A DNA stretch of 10,794 nt from an uncultured Solirubrobacterales bacterium (GTDB lineage Bacteria; Actinomycetota; Thermoleophilia; Solirubrobacterales; Solirubrobacteraceae). Location of the stretch: assembly GCA_903830015.1 (NCBI GenBank), contig CAIKSH010000049.1:1-10794 (forward strand). Reading direction: 5' to 3'. The notes under the pieces were generated by a model, which was not told the origin of the DNA, did not search any database, and saw only the letters and a program-made list of their open reading frames with translations. This document shows, in pieces, positions 1 to 5,760 of the stretch; the first letter of the stretch is position 1; every line of letters starts with the position of its first letter. Both the position numbers and the translations under genes were made by a program.

Positions 1-828
1 GGTGGTCTGGTCGACGATCACCGCGCGGGGCGTCAGGCCGAGCTCGTCGGCCTTCTCGCGGGTCATCAGCGGCACCGCGGCGGCGCCGTCGGAGATCTGC
101 GAGGCGTTGCCCGCGGTGATCTTGCCGTCCGGCTTGAAGGCCGGCTGAAGCTCGCTGAGCTTCTCGAGGGTCGTCTCGGGACGGATGCCCTGGTCGGTGA
201 CGATCTTCTCGCCGTCGATCTCCATCACGACCATCTCGCGCTCGAACTTGCCCTCCTCGGTGGCCTTGTGGGCCAGCTGGTGGGAGCGCAGGGCGAGCTC
301 GTCGAGCTCGGAGCGGGGGATCTCCCACTGGTCGGCGATCATCTCGGCGCCGAGCCCCTGGCCGACGATGTTGTGCTTCTCCATCAGCTTGGGCGTGAAG
401 GCTCCTCCGTACTCCTGCTGGATCTTCATGCCGTCACCGAACGGGTTGTGGCCCATGTGCTCGACCCCGGAGCCGATCACCACGTCGTGGATGCCCGAAG
501 CGACCAGGGCGGCGCCGTAGTTGGTGGCCTGCTGGGCCGAGCCGCACTGCGTGTCGACCGTCGTGGCCGCCGCTTCGATCGGCAGGCCCTCCTGGAGCCA
601 GGCGTTGCGGCCGATGTTGAAGGCCTGCTCGCCGTACTGCTGGACGCAGCCGGCGATCACGGTCTCCACCTCGCCGGCGTCGATCCCGCTGCGCTCGATG
701 ATCTCCGTGTAGCAGGAGCCGAGAAGGTCGTTGGGGTGGGTGTCCTTGTAGTAGCCCTTCTCGCGGTGCCCGCGCCCGACCGGCGTGCGGACTGCTTCGA
801 CGATGACTACTTCACGGCCGTTCTTCAT
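1..828 (-). CDS. Acetyl-CoA acetyltransferase / 3-ketoacyl-CoA thiolase, 3'-truncated by window edge
   Basis: A thiolase condenses two acyl-CoAs or, in reverse, cleaves a 3-ketoacyl-CoA with CoA. The first 276 residues are visible, against about 390 for the family; the C-terminal domain with the second catalytic Cys and His lies beyond base 1. The N-terminus reads MKNGREVVIVEAVRTPVGR, the usual thiolase opening. The nucleophilic Cys95 sits in VDTQCGSAQQA, and a GNASQISDGAAA motif lies near base 100. The QCGSAQQA form resembles FadA5-type (steroid or fatty-acid) thiolases more than biosynthetic PhaA. ATG at 826-828 is chosen because it begins the conserved N-terminus and has an AAGGGG Shine-Dalgarno about 10 bases upstream. 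The divergent hydroxyacyl-CoA dehydrogenase implies paired control of a beta-oxidation or ketoacyl pathway. Family assignment is sure; the exact substrate is not. Confidence 0.95.
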   Translation of the reverse strand, partial: MKNGREVVIVEAVRTPVGRGHREKGYYKDTHPNDLLGSCYTEIIERSGIDAGEVETVIAGCVQQYGEQAFNIGRNAWLQEGLPIEAAATTVDTQCGSAQQATNYGAALVASGIHDVVIGSGVEHMGHNPFGDGMKIQQEYGGAFTPKLMEKHNIVGQGLGAEMIADQWEIPRSELDELALRSHQLAHKATEEGKFEREMVVMEIDGEKIVTDQGIRPETTLEKLSELQPAFKPDGKITAGNASQISDGAAAVPLMTREKADELGLTPRAVIVDQTT

Positions 829-855
829 TGGAGGTCTGCCCCTTCGTTCGATTGG

Positions 856-869
856 ACCTGCCGGCAGGT
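856..869. promoter_or_regulatory. 14-bp perfect palindrome (possible operator) upstream of thiolase
   Basis: ACCTGCCGGCAGGT is fully self-complementary. It overlaps the putative −10 (TAACCT, 866-871, − strand) of the thiolase promoter, so a bound repressor would block that gene. Its centre is 26 bp from the centre of the second palindrome. No regulator gene is visible in the window. It could be chance in GC-rich DNA, but its place in a control region favours function. Confidence 0.4.
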
Positions 870-880
870 TACCCGCTCCA

Positions 881-896
881 CTGACCGGCCGGTCAG
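881..896. promoter_or_regulatory. 16-bp perfect palindrome, TetR-type operator candidate shared by divergent genes
   Basis: CTGACCGGCCGGTCAG is a perfect inverted repeat between the divergent thiolase and dehydrogenase genes. Palindromes built on GACCGG/CCGGTC are typical of TetR-family repressors of acyl-CoA metabolism (established for that family in general). The site overlaps the −35 positions of both inferred promoters: the CTGACC half for thiolase, the GGTCAG half for the dehydrogenase. A single repressor dimer could therefore control both. The responsible regulator is not in the window. Confidence 0.55.
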
Positions 897-914
897 CCCC
901 TGCGCCGGGCGTCG

Positions 915-922
915 TATAGCCT
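915..922 (+). promoter_or_regulatory. −10 region of the hydroxyacyl-CoA dehydrogenase promoter
   Basis: TATAGCCT contains both TATAGC and TAGCCT, and the latter ends 8 bases before the ATG at 931. Transcription would start at or just before the start codon. There is no Shine-Dalgarno, so a leaderless mRNA is likely. The matching −35 position falls in the palindrome at 881-896. Confidence 0.5.
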
Positions 923-930
923 GACGCGCC

Positions 931-1728
931 ATGCCTGACGAGAAGATCGCCGTAATCGGCTCCGGAGCAATTGCGTGCGGCGTAGCGGCCGTAGCCACCA
1001 ATACCGGGGACGTAACCCTGCTGGCCCGCAGCGAGGAGTCCGCCGAGCGTGCCCGTGGCACCGTGGCCAAGAACATCGAGCGAATGGGCGACGAGGCGGG
1101 CTCCGGCGAGGTTACGGTCACCACCGAGGCCGGCGACCTGGCCGGCTCCACCTACTTCATCGAGGCGGTCGCCGAGGACGCGGGCGTCAAGGCCCAGGTC
1201 TTCGAGCAGGTGCTCCCCCACGTAGGGGACGACGCGATCCTGGCTACCACCACCTCCTCGCTGGCGGTGGGCGAACTGGCGGCGGCCAGCGGCATCCCCG
1301 AGCGGTTCGCCGGCCTGCACGTCTTCAACCCGGTCACCAAGATGGCGCTCGTCGAGCTCGCCTTCCCCGACCAGGCCAGCGAGGAGACCCGGGAGCGCTC
1401 GGCGGCGCTCTGCGAGGCGCTGGGCAAGACCGCGGTGCTCGTTCCCGACCTGCCGGGCTTCGTGGTCAACCGCCTGCTCTTCGACTACCTGTTCACCGCC
1501 GTCGCCTACATGGAGGAGACCGGGCTGGAGCCCGAGGCGATCGACGAGGCGATGAAGCTCGGCGCCGGCCATCCGATGGGACCGATGGCCCTGCTCGACT
1601 TCGTCGGGCTCGACGTCTCGGCGGCCATCGGCGACCAGATCGGCTGCACGCCGCCGCAGACGGTCAGGGACCTCATCGCCGAGGGCAAGCTCGGCCGCAA
1701 GAGCGGCGAGGGTTTTTACACCTACTGA
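931..1728 (+). CDS. 3-hydroxybutyryl-CoA / 3-hydroxyacyl-CoA dehydrogenase (HBDH/FadB2/PaaH type)
   Basis: This enzyme oxidises L-3-hydroxyacyl-CoA to 3-ketoacyl-CoA with NAD(P), or reduces it in the biosynthetic direction, one step before thiolase. The 265-aa protein has an N-terminal Rossmann domain with a nucleotide loop GSGAIACG (residues 10-17), then TTTSS (106-110) and the signature LHVFNPVTKMALVEL with catalytic His130, Asn133 and Glu142. A PGFVVNRLL helix (Asn180) leads into the C-terminal dimerisation domain, which has GHPMGPMALLDFVGLDV and ends LGRKSGEGFYTY. It is slightly shorter than the usual 280 or so residues, and the dinucleotide loop lacks the common GxGxMG methionine. The ATG has a −10 box 8 bases upstream and no SD. 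Its divergent partner is the thiolase at 1-828, and the two probably act in the same pathway. Confidence 0.93.
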   Translation: MPDEKIAVIGSGAIACGVAAVATNTGDVTLLARSEESAERARGTVAKNIERMGDEAGSGEVTVTTEAGDLAGSTYFIEAVAEDAGVKAQVFEQVLPHVGDDAILATTTSSLAVGELAAASGIPERFAGLHVFNPVTKMALVELAFPDQASEETRERSAALCEALGKTAVLVPDLPGFVVNRLLFDYLFTAVAYMEETGLEPEAIDEAMKLGAGHPMGPMALLDFVGLDVSAAIGDQIGCTPPQTVRDLIAEGKLGRKSGEGFYTY

Positions 1729-1789
1729 GCGACGTCCTGAAGCCGTGCAGAGCGCCGATTCAGGCCCTGCGCAGGCGATTACAGATTTG

Positions 1790-1855
1790 TCACGAAACCT
1801 TTAGGGAGTCTTCAGGCTCGTATCCGAATATGCCGATTGCGAACTTGGTTCGCAT
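1790..1855 (-). CDS. Possible 21-aa small ORF with strong Shine-Dalgarno (unknown function)
   Basis: The reading frame encodes MRTKFAIGIFGYEPEDSLKVS. It is preceded by GGGAGGAGGTGCAC directly before the ATG, which is the best Shine-Dalgarno in the window, although most neighbours have none. The start codon lies in a perfect 7-bp hairpin (1838-1854). The stop is TGA at 1790-1792. Third codon positions are less GC-rich than in the neighbouring genes (CGA, GCA, ATA, GGA, CCT, CTA, GTT occur), so this may be a leader peptide, a regulatory RNA or chance rather than an ordinary gene. It lies downstream of the CorC-like gene on the same strand, past a hairpin at 1877-1905. I recognise no family. Confidence 0.35.
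   Translation of the reverse strand: MRTKFAIGIFGYEPEDSLKVS
1838..1854. repeat. Perfect 7-bp inverted repeat with 3-nt loop over a start codon
   Basis: TGCGAAC-TTG-GTTCGCA can fold in RNA of either strand. On the − strand it begins within the ATG of the 21-aa ORF, just after an AGGAGGT Shine-Dalgarno, so it could mask translation initiation. On the + strand it lacks a T-run, so it does not look like an intrinsic terminator for the dehydrogenase. Confidence 0.5.
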
Positions 1856-1876
1856 GTGCACCTCCTCCCAGAACGC

Positions 1877-1905
1877 ACCGACCGGCCCGCCTAGTGCGGG
1901 TCGGT
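1877..1905. terminator. Hairpin immediately after the CorC-like stop codon
   Basis: ACCGAC and CCGC (1877-1890, with a 4-nt CGGC bulge) pair with GCGGGTCGGT (1896-1905) around a CTAGT loop. It abuts the TGA of the CorC-family gene (1906-1908). No U-tract follows on either strand, so a GC-type terminator or an mRNA 3'-end stabiliser is more likely than a classical intrinsic terminator. It could also serve the convergent dehydrogenase. Confidence 0.4.
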
Positions 1906-3249
1906 TCAGTTCTGGAGGCCGTTTTCGCCCGCGTCGGGGCCGGCCGCTGCCGGGAGGGGGCGGATCCGGACCGCGGTGACCCGGTTCTCGCGGACCGAAT
2001 CGACGCGGAGCGAGAAGCCGTCGATCTCGATCACGTCGCCGCGCCGCGGCAGCCGGCCCAGCTCGGAGAAAACCAGGCCTCCGACCGAGTTGTAGGCGTC
2101 GTTGTCGTCGGGCAGGTCGATCCCGTAGTCGGGCAGGTCGGAGAGCGCCACGTGGCCGCGCACGTACCACTCGCCGGTGGCCAGCTGCCGGATGGAGCCG
2201 GCGGCCGGGTCGGTCTCGTCGTCGATCTCCCCCACCACCTCTTCGACGACGTCCTCCACGGTGACCACTCCGGTAGGGCGGCCGTACTCGTCGACGATCA
2301 CCGCGAGCGTGGAGCGCTCGCGCTGCAGGTCGGCCAGCAGGTCGTCGAGCGGCTTGGTCTCGGGCAGGATCACCGCCGGCTTGACCAGGCCCCGCAGGTC
2401 AGCCTTCGGTCCCCGCTGCATGTACTGGCGCACGAGCGAGTTGGCGTGCACGGTGCCGATCACGTTGTCGGGGTTGTCCTCCTCGAGGACCACCAGCCGC
2501 GTGTGCCCCGAGTCGACGCACCGCCGCAGGGCGGTTTCGACGTCGTCGGTGTCGTCGACGGTGACCACGGCGGGGATCGGGGTCATCACCTGCCTTGCCT
2601 CCTGCTCGTGGAGGTGGAAGACCCCTTCGAGCATGTCGGCCTCGTTCTCGTCGAGCGTGCCGCCGGTCTCGGCCTGGGTGATCAGCAGCTTGATGTCCTC
2701 GGGAGTGCCGCCCTCCTCCAGGCGCTGGGACGGGTCGACCCGCAGGACGCGCAGGATCACGTTGGCGCTCCCGGTGAGGACGATGATGAACGGCCGCATC
2801 GCCAGCTCGAACACCCCCAGCGGCCCCGAGCAGAAGCGGGCCACCCGCTCGGCATGGACGATCGCGAACACCTTCGGCACCAGCTCCGAGCCGACGACGG
2901 TCACCGCCGTTACCACCAGGTAGGCCAGCGCGATCGAGATGATCAGGCCGGCGGTATCGGAAGGCTGGACGCCGAAAAGGTCCTCGAAGAGGCTCGCCAC
3001 CGCCGGCTCGCCCAGGAAGCCCAGCCCCAGCGAAGCGAGGGTGACGCCCAGCTGGCAGGCCGACAGGTAGCGGGTCAGCTCCTCGCGCTGGTGGAGCGCG
3101 CGGCGGGCCGAGCGGGCGCTACGGCCGCCCTCTTCGGCGATCAGCTGCAGCCGGCCGACGTTGGCCCGCACGAGCGCGAACTCAGCGCCCACGAAGAAGG
3201 CGTTGATGGCCAGGAGCGGGATGACGCCGAAGAGCAGGAGGGCGGTCAT
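1906..3249 (-). CDS. CNNM/CBS/CorC-HlyC family membrane protein (hemolysin C-like)
   Basis: The 447-aa protein has the full three-part architecture. A CNNM/DUF21 membrane domain (about 1-185) starts with a hydrophobic helix and carries the conserved FFVGAEFALV and SELVPKVFAI segments. A tandem CBS (Bateman) pair follows (about 205-345), with VMTPIPAVVTV and IVDEYGRPTGVVTVEDVVEEVVGEI. A CorC_HlyC domain (about 352-432) closes it, with GGLVFSELGRLPRRGDVI. Relatives are linked to Mg2+/Co2+ homeostasis or divalent-cation export; the old name hemolysin is misleading. The CBS pair probably senses adenine nucleotides. ATG at 3247-3249 has AGGGG 9 bases upstream and a TAGCAC −10 candidate at 3268-3273. 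It appears to be monocistronic, 98 bases downstream of the dehydratase gene. Family assignment is firm; the transported ion is not. Confidence 0.93.
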   Translation of the reverse strand: MTALLLFGVIPLLAINAFFVGAEFALVRANVGRLQLIAEEGGRSARSARRALHQREELTRYLSACQLGVTLASLGLGFLGEPAVASLFEDLFGVQPSDTAGLIISIALAYLVVTAVTVVGSELVPKVFAIVHAERVARFCSGPLGVFELAMRPFIIVLTGSANVILRVLRVDPSQRLEEGGTPEDIKLLITQAETGGTLDENEADMLEGVFHLHEQEARQVMTPIPAVVTVDDTDDVETALRRCVDSGHTRLVVLEEDNPDNVIGTVHANSLVRQYMQRGPKADLRGLVKPAVILPETKPLDDLLADLQRERSTLAVIVDEYGRPTGVVTVEDVVEEVVGEIDDETDPAAGSIRQLATGEWYVRGHVALSDLPDYGIDLPDDNDAYNSVGGLVFSELGRLPRRGDVIEIDGFSLRVDSVRENRVTAVRIRPLPAAAGPDAGENGLQN

Positions 3250-3258
3250 CGCCGGTAG

Positions 3259-3273
3259 CCCCTGGCGGTGCTA
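3259..3273 (-). promoter_or_regulatory. Candidate −10 and Shine-Dalgarno of the CorC-like gene
   Basis: On the − strand, TAGCAC (3268-3273) is a possible −10 and AGGGG (3259-3263) is a ribosome site 9 bases before the ATG. The rest of the 98-base gap to the dehydratase stop (3250-3347) holds another −10-like TAGCAT near 3315 but no further recognisable element. Unlike most genes here, this one appears to be leadered. Confidence 0.3.
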
Positions 3274-3347
3274 CTTCGGGGAAGGTCGTCGTCGGGCACT
3301 TGGTGACAGGTGATGCTATCGACGCCGCGGGCGGCAGTCGAGGCAGT

Positions 3348-3626
3348 TCAGGCCAGCTCGTCGATCTGGCGGGCGAGCTTGAGGTCGGCGTCGGTTACGC
3401 CGCCCTCGCTGTGGGTCCAGCAGGTCACCCGCACCTTGTTCCATGAGTGCACGAGAAGGTCCGGGTGGTGATTGGCCACCTCGGCGATCCCGGCCACGCG
3501 GTTTACGTACTGGATTGCCTCCTCGAAGCCGCCGAACTCCTGGTCGAGGATGATCGTGTCGCCCTCCTGCTTCCAGGAGGTGCTCTCCAGTTCGGAGCGG
3601 ACGAAGTCTGAATCGAGCTTGGCCAC
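3348..3626 (-). CDS. Pterin-4a-carbinolamine dehydratase (PCD/DCoH)
   Basis: This enzyme dehydrates 4a-hydroxytetrahydrobiopterin, recycling the pterin cofactor of aromatic amino-acid hydroxylases; some bacterial homologues act in molybdopterin metabolism. The 92-aa protein has the normal length and the signature EVANHHPDLLVHSW (His53, His54, Pro55, Asp56), followed by WTHSEGGVTDADLKLARQID with the third conserved His72. GTG at 3624-3626 is preferred. The frame stays open upstream, but an earlier start would run into the divergent gene, the family begins about here, and a TACACT −10 lies 6 bases before the GTG. There is no Shine-Dalgarno, so the mRNA is probably leaderless. No pterin-dependent hydroxylase is in the window, so its partner is unknown. 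Confidence 0.93.
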   Translation of the reverse strand: MAKLDSDFVRSELESTSWKQEGDTIILDQEFGGFEEAIQYVNRVAGIAEVANHHPDLLVHSWNKVRVTCWTHSEGGVTDADLKLARQIDELA

Positions 3627-3632
3627 ACCGCG

Positions 3633-3638
3633 AGTGTA
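3633..3638 (-). promoter_or_regulatory. −10 box of the dehydratase gene (leaderless)
   Basis: TACACT on the − strand ends 6 bases before the GTG at 3626, which places the transcription start at the start codon. It lies 6 bp from the −10 of the divergent gene, so both −35 regions must lie in the neighbour's coding sequence. Confidence 0.5.
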
Positions 3639-3644
3639 CGGCCC

Positions 3645-3650
3645 TAGGAT
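3645..3650 (+). promoter_or_regulatory. −10 box of the cobalamin-binding-like gene (leaderless)
   Basis: TAGGAT on the + strand ends 7 bases before the GTG at 3658, with no Shine-Dalgarno between. The spacing fits transcription starting at the GTG. It is back-to-back with the dehydratase −10 at 3633-3638. Confidence 0.5.
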
Positions 3651-3657
3651 CCGCGGC

Positions 3658-4545
3658 GTGAGGATCGTCAGCCTCGTGCCCCACGCCACCGAGCTGTGCT
3701 TCGCCCTCGGGCTGGGCGACCAGGTCGTCGGCGTCACCCACGAGTGCGACTTCCCTCCCGAGGCCGCGCAGGCCACGGCGGTCACCGCCGACCTGCTGCC
3801 CGACGGCCTGGACAGCGCCGGGATCGACGCGGCCGTGAAGGAAAAGACCGGCGGCGGCGAGGCGATCTACGCGCTGGACGCCGAGGCGCTCAAGGAGCTG
3901 GAGCCGGACCTGATCATCACCCAGGCCCTCTGCCCCGTCTGCGCCGTCGGCTACGACGACGTGGCCGCGGTGGCCGCGGAGATGGAGGAGCCACCGAAGA
4001 TCGTCTCGCTCGACCCCCACACCTTCGGCGAGACGATGGTCGACATCCGCACCGTCGCCCAGGCCACCGGAACCGAGCGCGAAGCCCTCGCCCTGATCGC
4101 CAGCCAGCGTGAGCGGGTCGACGCCGTGGTCGCCGCCGTCGCCGACGAGCCGATCGTCAGCTGCGTCGCGATCGAGTGGCTCGACCCGGTCTTCGTGGCC
4201 GGCCACTGGACACCGCAGCTGATCGAGATGGCCGGCGGCGATGACCCGCTCGGCCTCCCGGGGGAGGCTTCCCCCCAGCTCGACTGGGAGACGGTGGGCG
4301 CCGCCGAACCGGAGGTCGTGGTGGTCATGCCGTGCGGTTTTGACGCCGCGCGTTCGCTCGAGCTGGCCGAGGAGTTCCGCGAGCCGCTGCTCGCCACCGG
4401 CGCCCGGAAGATCGTCTGCGTCGACGGTTCGGCGACCTTCTCGCGCCCGGGGCCCCGGCTCGTGGACGGGCTGGAGAACCTCGCCCACATCCTGCATCCC
4501 GGTGCCGTCCCGCTGGCCCCGGGCCCGATCCTCGAACTTCAGTAG
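3658..4545 (+). CDS. BtuF-like cobalamin-binding protein without signal peptide
   Basis: The 295-aa protein belongs to the periplasmic-binding-protein fold of BtuF/FepB relatives (COG0614 type), often annotated as cobalamin-binding protein. It opens directly with the mature-domain motif RIVSLVPHATELCFALGLGD, then VGVTHECDFP (Cys30), PDLIITQALCPVCAV (CxxC at 92-95), EWLDPVFVAGHWTPQLIEMAGG (about 173-194) and a C-terminal RPGPRLVDGLENLAHILHPG. No signal peptide, lipobox or ABC transporter genes accompany it, so it probably stays in the cytoplasm and may not be a transport component. GTG at 3658 is chosen because the family motif starts there and a TAGGAT −10 is 7 bases upstream. The 3' end overlaps the convergent rhomboid gene by 7 bases. 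The fold assignment is strong; the ligand (cobalamin, heme or metal) is unproven. Confidence 0.87.
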   Translation: MRIVSLVPHATELCFALGLGDQVVGVTHECDFPPEAAQATAVTADLLPDGLDSAGIDAAVKEKTGGGEAIYALDAEALKELEPDLIITQALCPVCAVGYDDVAAVAAEMEEPPKIVSLDPHTFGETMVDIRTVAQATGTEREALALIASQRERVDAVVAAVADEPIVSCVAIEWLDPVFVAGHWTPQLIEMAGGDDPLGLPGEASPQLDWETVGAAEPEVVVVMPCGFDAARSLELAEEFREPLLATGARKIVCVDGSATFSRPGPRLVDGLENLAHILHPGAVPLAPGPILELQ

Positions 4546-5393
4546 CCAGCGGGCCCGACGGCGGCGTTGGCCACCACGATGGCCGCGACCACCGCTCCGA
4601 CTCCCACGGCGCCGCAGATTCCCCAGCCCAGGGCGGGCATCGAACGCCGCTCGGCGGCCACGAAGCCCAGCCCGACCAGGGCGCCGGCGGCCAGCCCGCC
4701 CAGGTGCCCGCCGATCGAGACGTTGGAGAGCAGGAAGCTGAAGACGAGGTTGAACAGCAGCAGCAGGCCGATCCCGGTCTGGAACGGGTTTATGCCCCTC
4801 GAGTAGAGGATCACCGAGGCCGCGCCCATCAGGCCGAATATCGCCCCCGAGGCGCCGACGGTGAGCGCGTCGGGCGAGAGGAGCAGCGCTCCGAAGGCGC
4901 CCCCGAGCAGCGAGACGAAGTAGATCGCCGCGAACCTGGCGTGGCCGAGCGCCGGCTCCATCTGGAAGCCCAGGAACCAGAGCAGGATCATGTTGAAGGC
5001 CAGGTGGAGCAGCCCGGCGTGAAGGAACCCGGTGGTCACCAGCCGCCAGTACTGGGCGTCGACTGCTACCGGGACGGCGTTGAGGCCGCCCTCGTAGAAG
5101 AGTCGCCCCTGGCCGCCGGTCAGGGCGAGCCCGTCGGTTATGAAGAACGAGACCACGCAGGCGATGATCAGGGCGATCGTCACCACCGGTGCTTCGGTGC
5201 CCGCCTGCACGGCGGCCACTGCGCGCTTGCCGGGTGTCCGGCCGGCACACTCCGGGCAGCGCATGCCGACCGGGCTCGCCGTCATGCAGTCGGTGCAGAT
5301 CGGGCGCCCACAGCCCGAGCAGGAAACGCCGGTCTGGCGACCCGGGTGGCGGTAACAGGTGGTCGTGGAGGCGGCTTCCATCTGCAGGGGCAC
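4539..5393 (-). CDS. Rhomboid-family intramembrane serine protease with N-terminal zinc finger
   Basis: Rhomboids cleave transmembrane segments inside the lipid bilayer. This 284-aa protein begins with a B-box-like zinc-binding region (Cys13, His16, Cys25, Cys28, Cys33, Cys36, Cys46, Cys49). About six membrane helices follow, between residues 70 and 278. YWRLVTTGFLHAGLLHLAFNM (115-135) is the loop-1/TM2 signature with His130 and Asn134. GASG (180-183) supplies catalytic Ser182, and SIGGHLGG supplies catalytic His230, so the protease should be active. GTG at 5391-5393 is preferred, since AGGGGGG lies 7 bases upstream; an ATG at 5381 lacks a ribosome site. It is the last gene of a co-directional cluster, 18 bases after a single-TM protein that could be its substrate (inference). 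The gene overlaps the convergent BtuF-like gene by 7 bases. Confidence 0.93.
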   Translation of the reverse strand: MPLQMEAASTTTCYRHPGRQTGVSCSGCGRPICTDCMTASPVGMRCPECAGRTPGKRAVAAVQAGTEAPVVTIALIIACVVSFFITDGLALTGGQGRLFYEGGLNAVPVAVDAQYWRLVTTGFLHAGLLHLAFNMILLWFLGFQMEPALGHARFAAIYFVSLLGGAFGALLLSPDALTVGASGAIFGLMGAASVILYSRGINPFQTGIGLLLLFNLVFSFLLSNVSIGGHLGGLAAGALVGLGFVAAERRSMPALGWGICGAVGVGAVVAAIVVANAAVGPAGY

Positions 5394-5400
5394 CTTGGCG

Positions 5401-5407
5401 CCCCCCT
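5401..5407 (-). promoter_or_regulatory. Ribosome binding site deciding the rhomboid GTG start
   Basis: AGGGGGG on the − strand lies 7 bases before GTG 5393, in the 18-base gap after the upstream stop codon. It favours GTG over the ATG four codons later. A TAGCCT overlapping the upstream TAG stop (5409-5414) could be an extra internal −10, but it may be chance. Confidence 0.45.
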
Positions 5408-5411
5408 GAGG

Positions 5412-5759
5412 CTAGCCGCGGGTGCGCCGCTGGATCTCGCGGGAGATGGTGGTCGCCGCCTCGCCGAGGAAGCGGACGGGATCGGCGCCCTTGGGCTGCG
5501 CGCGCCGGCGGCGGCTGGAGACGCCGAGGATCGCCACCGCGCCGGCGGCCAGCGTGCCGGCCGCCACGGCCGCCGCGGGCTTGACCCAGGTGCGCGGGTC
5601 GTGGAGGGCGTCGGCCTGCCAGGAGTCGAGTTCGTCGCTGGAGAGGTCGACGATCCGCTGCAGGTCATCCTCGAGCTTCTCGGCGAGCGTGTCCGGCGGC
5701 TCCACCGGCCGCAGGGCCATGCGCAGGAGCGTCTCGATATCGGGCTGCTGGCTGCTCAT
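5412..5759 (-). CDS. Small single-pass membrane protein coupled to the ECF sigma factor (anti-sigma candidate)
   Basis: The 115-aa protein has no recognised domain. Residues 1-58 are acidic and probably helical, and LRMALRPVEPPDTLAEKLEDDL resembles the pre-membrane part of some anti-sigma proteins. One Ala/Gly-rich membrane helix spans about 61-80, and a basic tail follows (RRRR at 83-86, ending REIQRRTRG). No zinc-anti-sigma HxxxCxxC motif is present. The positive-inside rule predicts N-out/C-in, the opposite of a classical anti-sigma but the orientation of many rhomboid substrates. Its ATG follows the sigma TGA by one base, with GGGAG inside the sigma gene's end, so translation is probably coupled. 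The rhomboid gene follows after 18 bases. The role as sigma regulator is inference from context. Confidence 0.8.
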   Translation of the reverse strand: MSSQQPDIETLLRMALRPVEPPDTLAEKLEDDLQRIVDLSSDELDSWQADALHDPRTWVKPAAAVAAGTLAAGAVAILGVSSRRRRAQPKGADPVRFLGEAATTISREIQRRTRG

Positions 5760-5760
5760 C

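Noticed and set aside
1762..1775. CCTGCGCAGG palindrome after the dehydrogenase gene as a terminator
   Set aside because: It has no loop and no T-run; a 10-bp palindrome is unremarkable in this composition.
1837..3258. 473-aa + strand frame opposite the CorC-like gene
   Set aside because: Antisense shadow rich in Asp/Val/His/Gly, with no recognisable fold, while the − strand encodes a complete CNNM/CBS/CorC protein.
3472..3657. Upstream extension (62 residues) of the BtuF-like protein
   Set aside because: The extension is antisense to the dehydratase and shows no signal peptide or family similarity. The family motif starts at GTG 3658 behind a −10 box.
3316..5250. 644-aa − strand frame across the dehydratase, BtuF-like and rhomboid genes
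   Set aside because: It runs through three well-supported genes in other frames and is Arg/Gly-rich without motifs.
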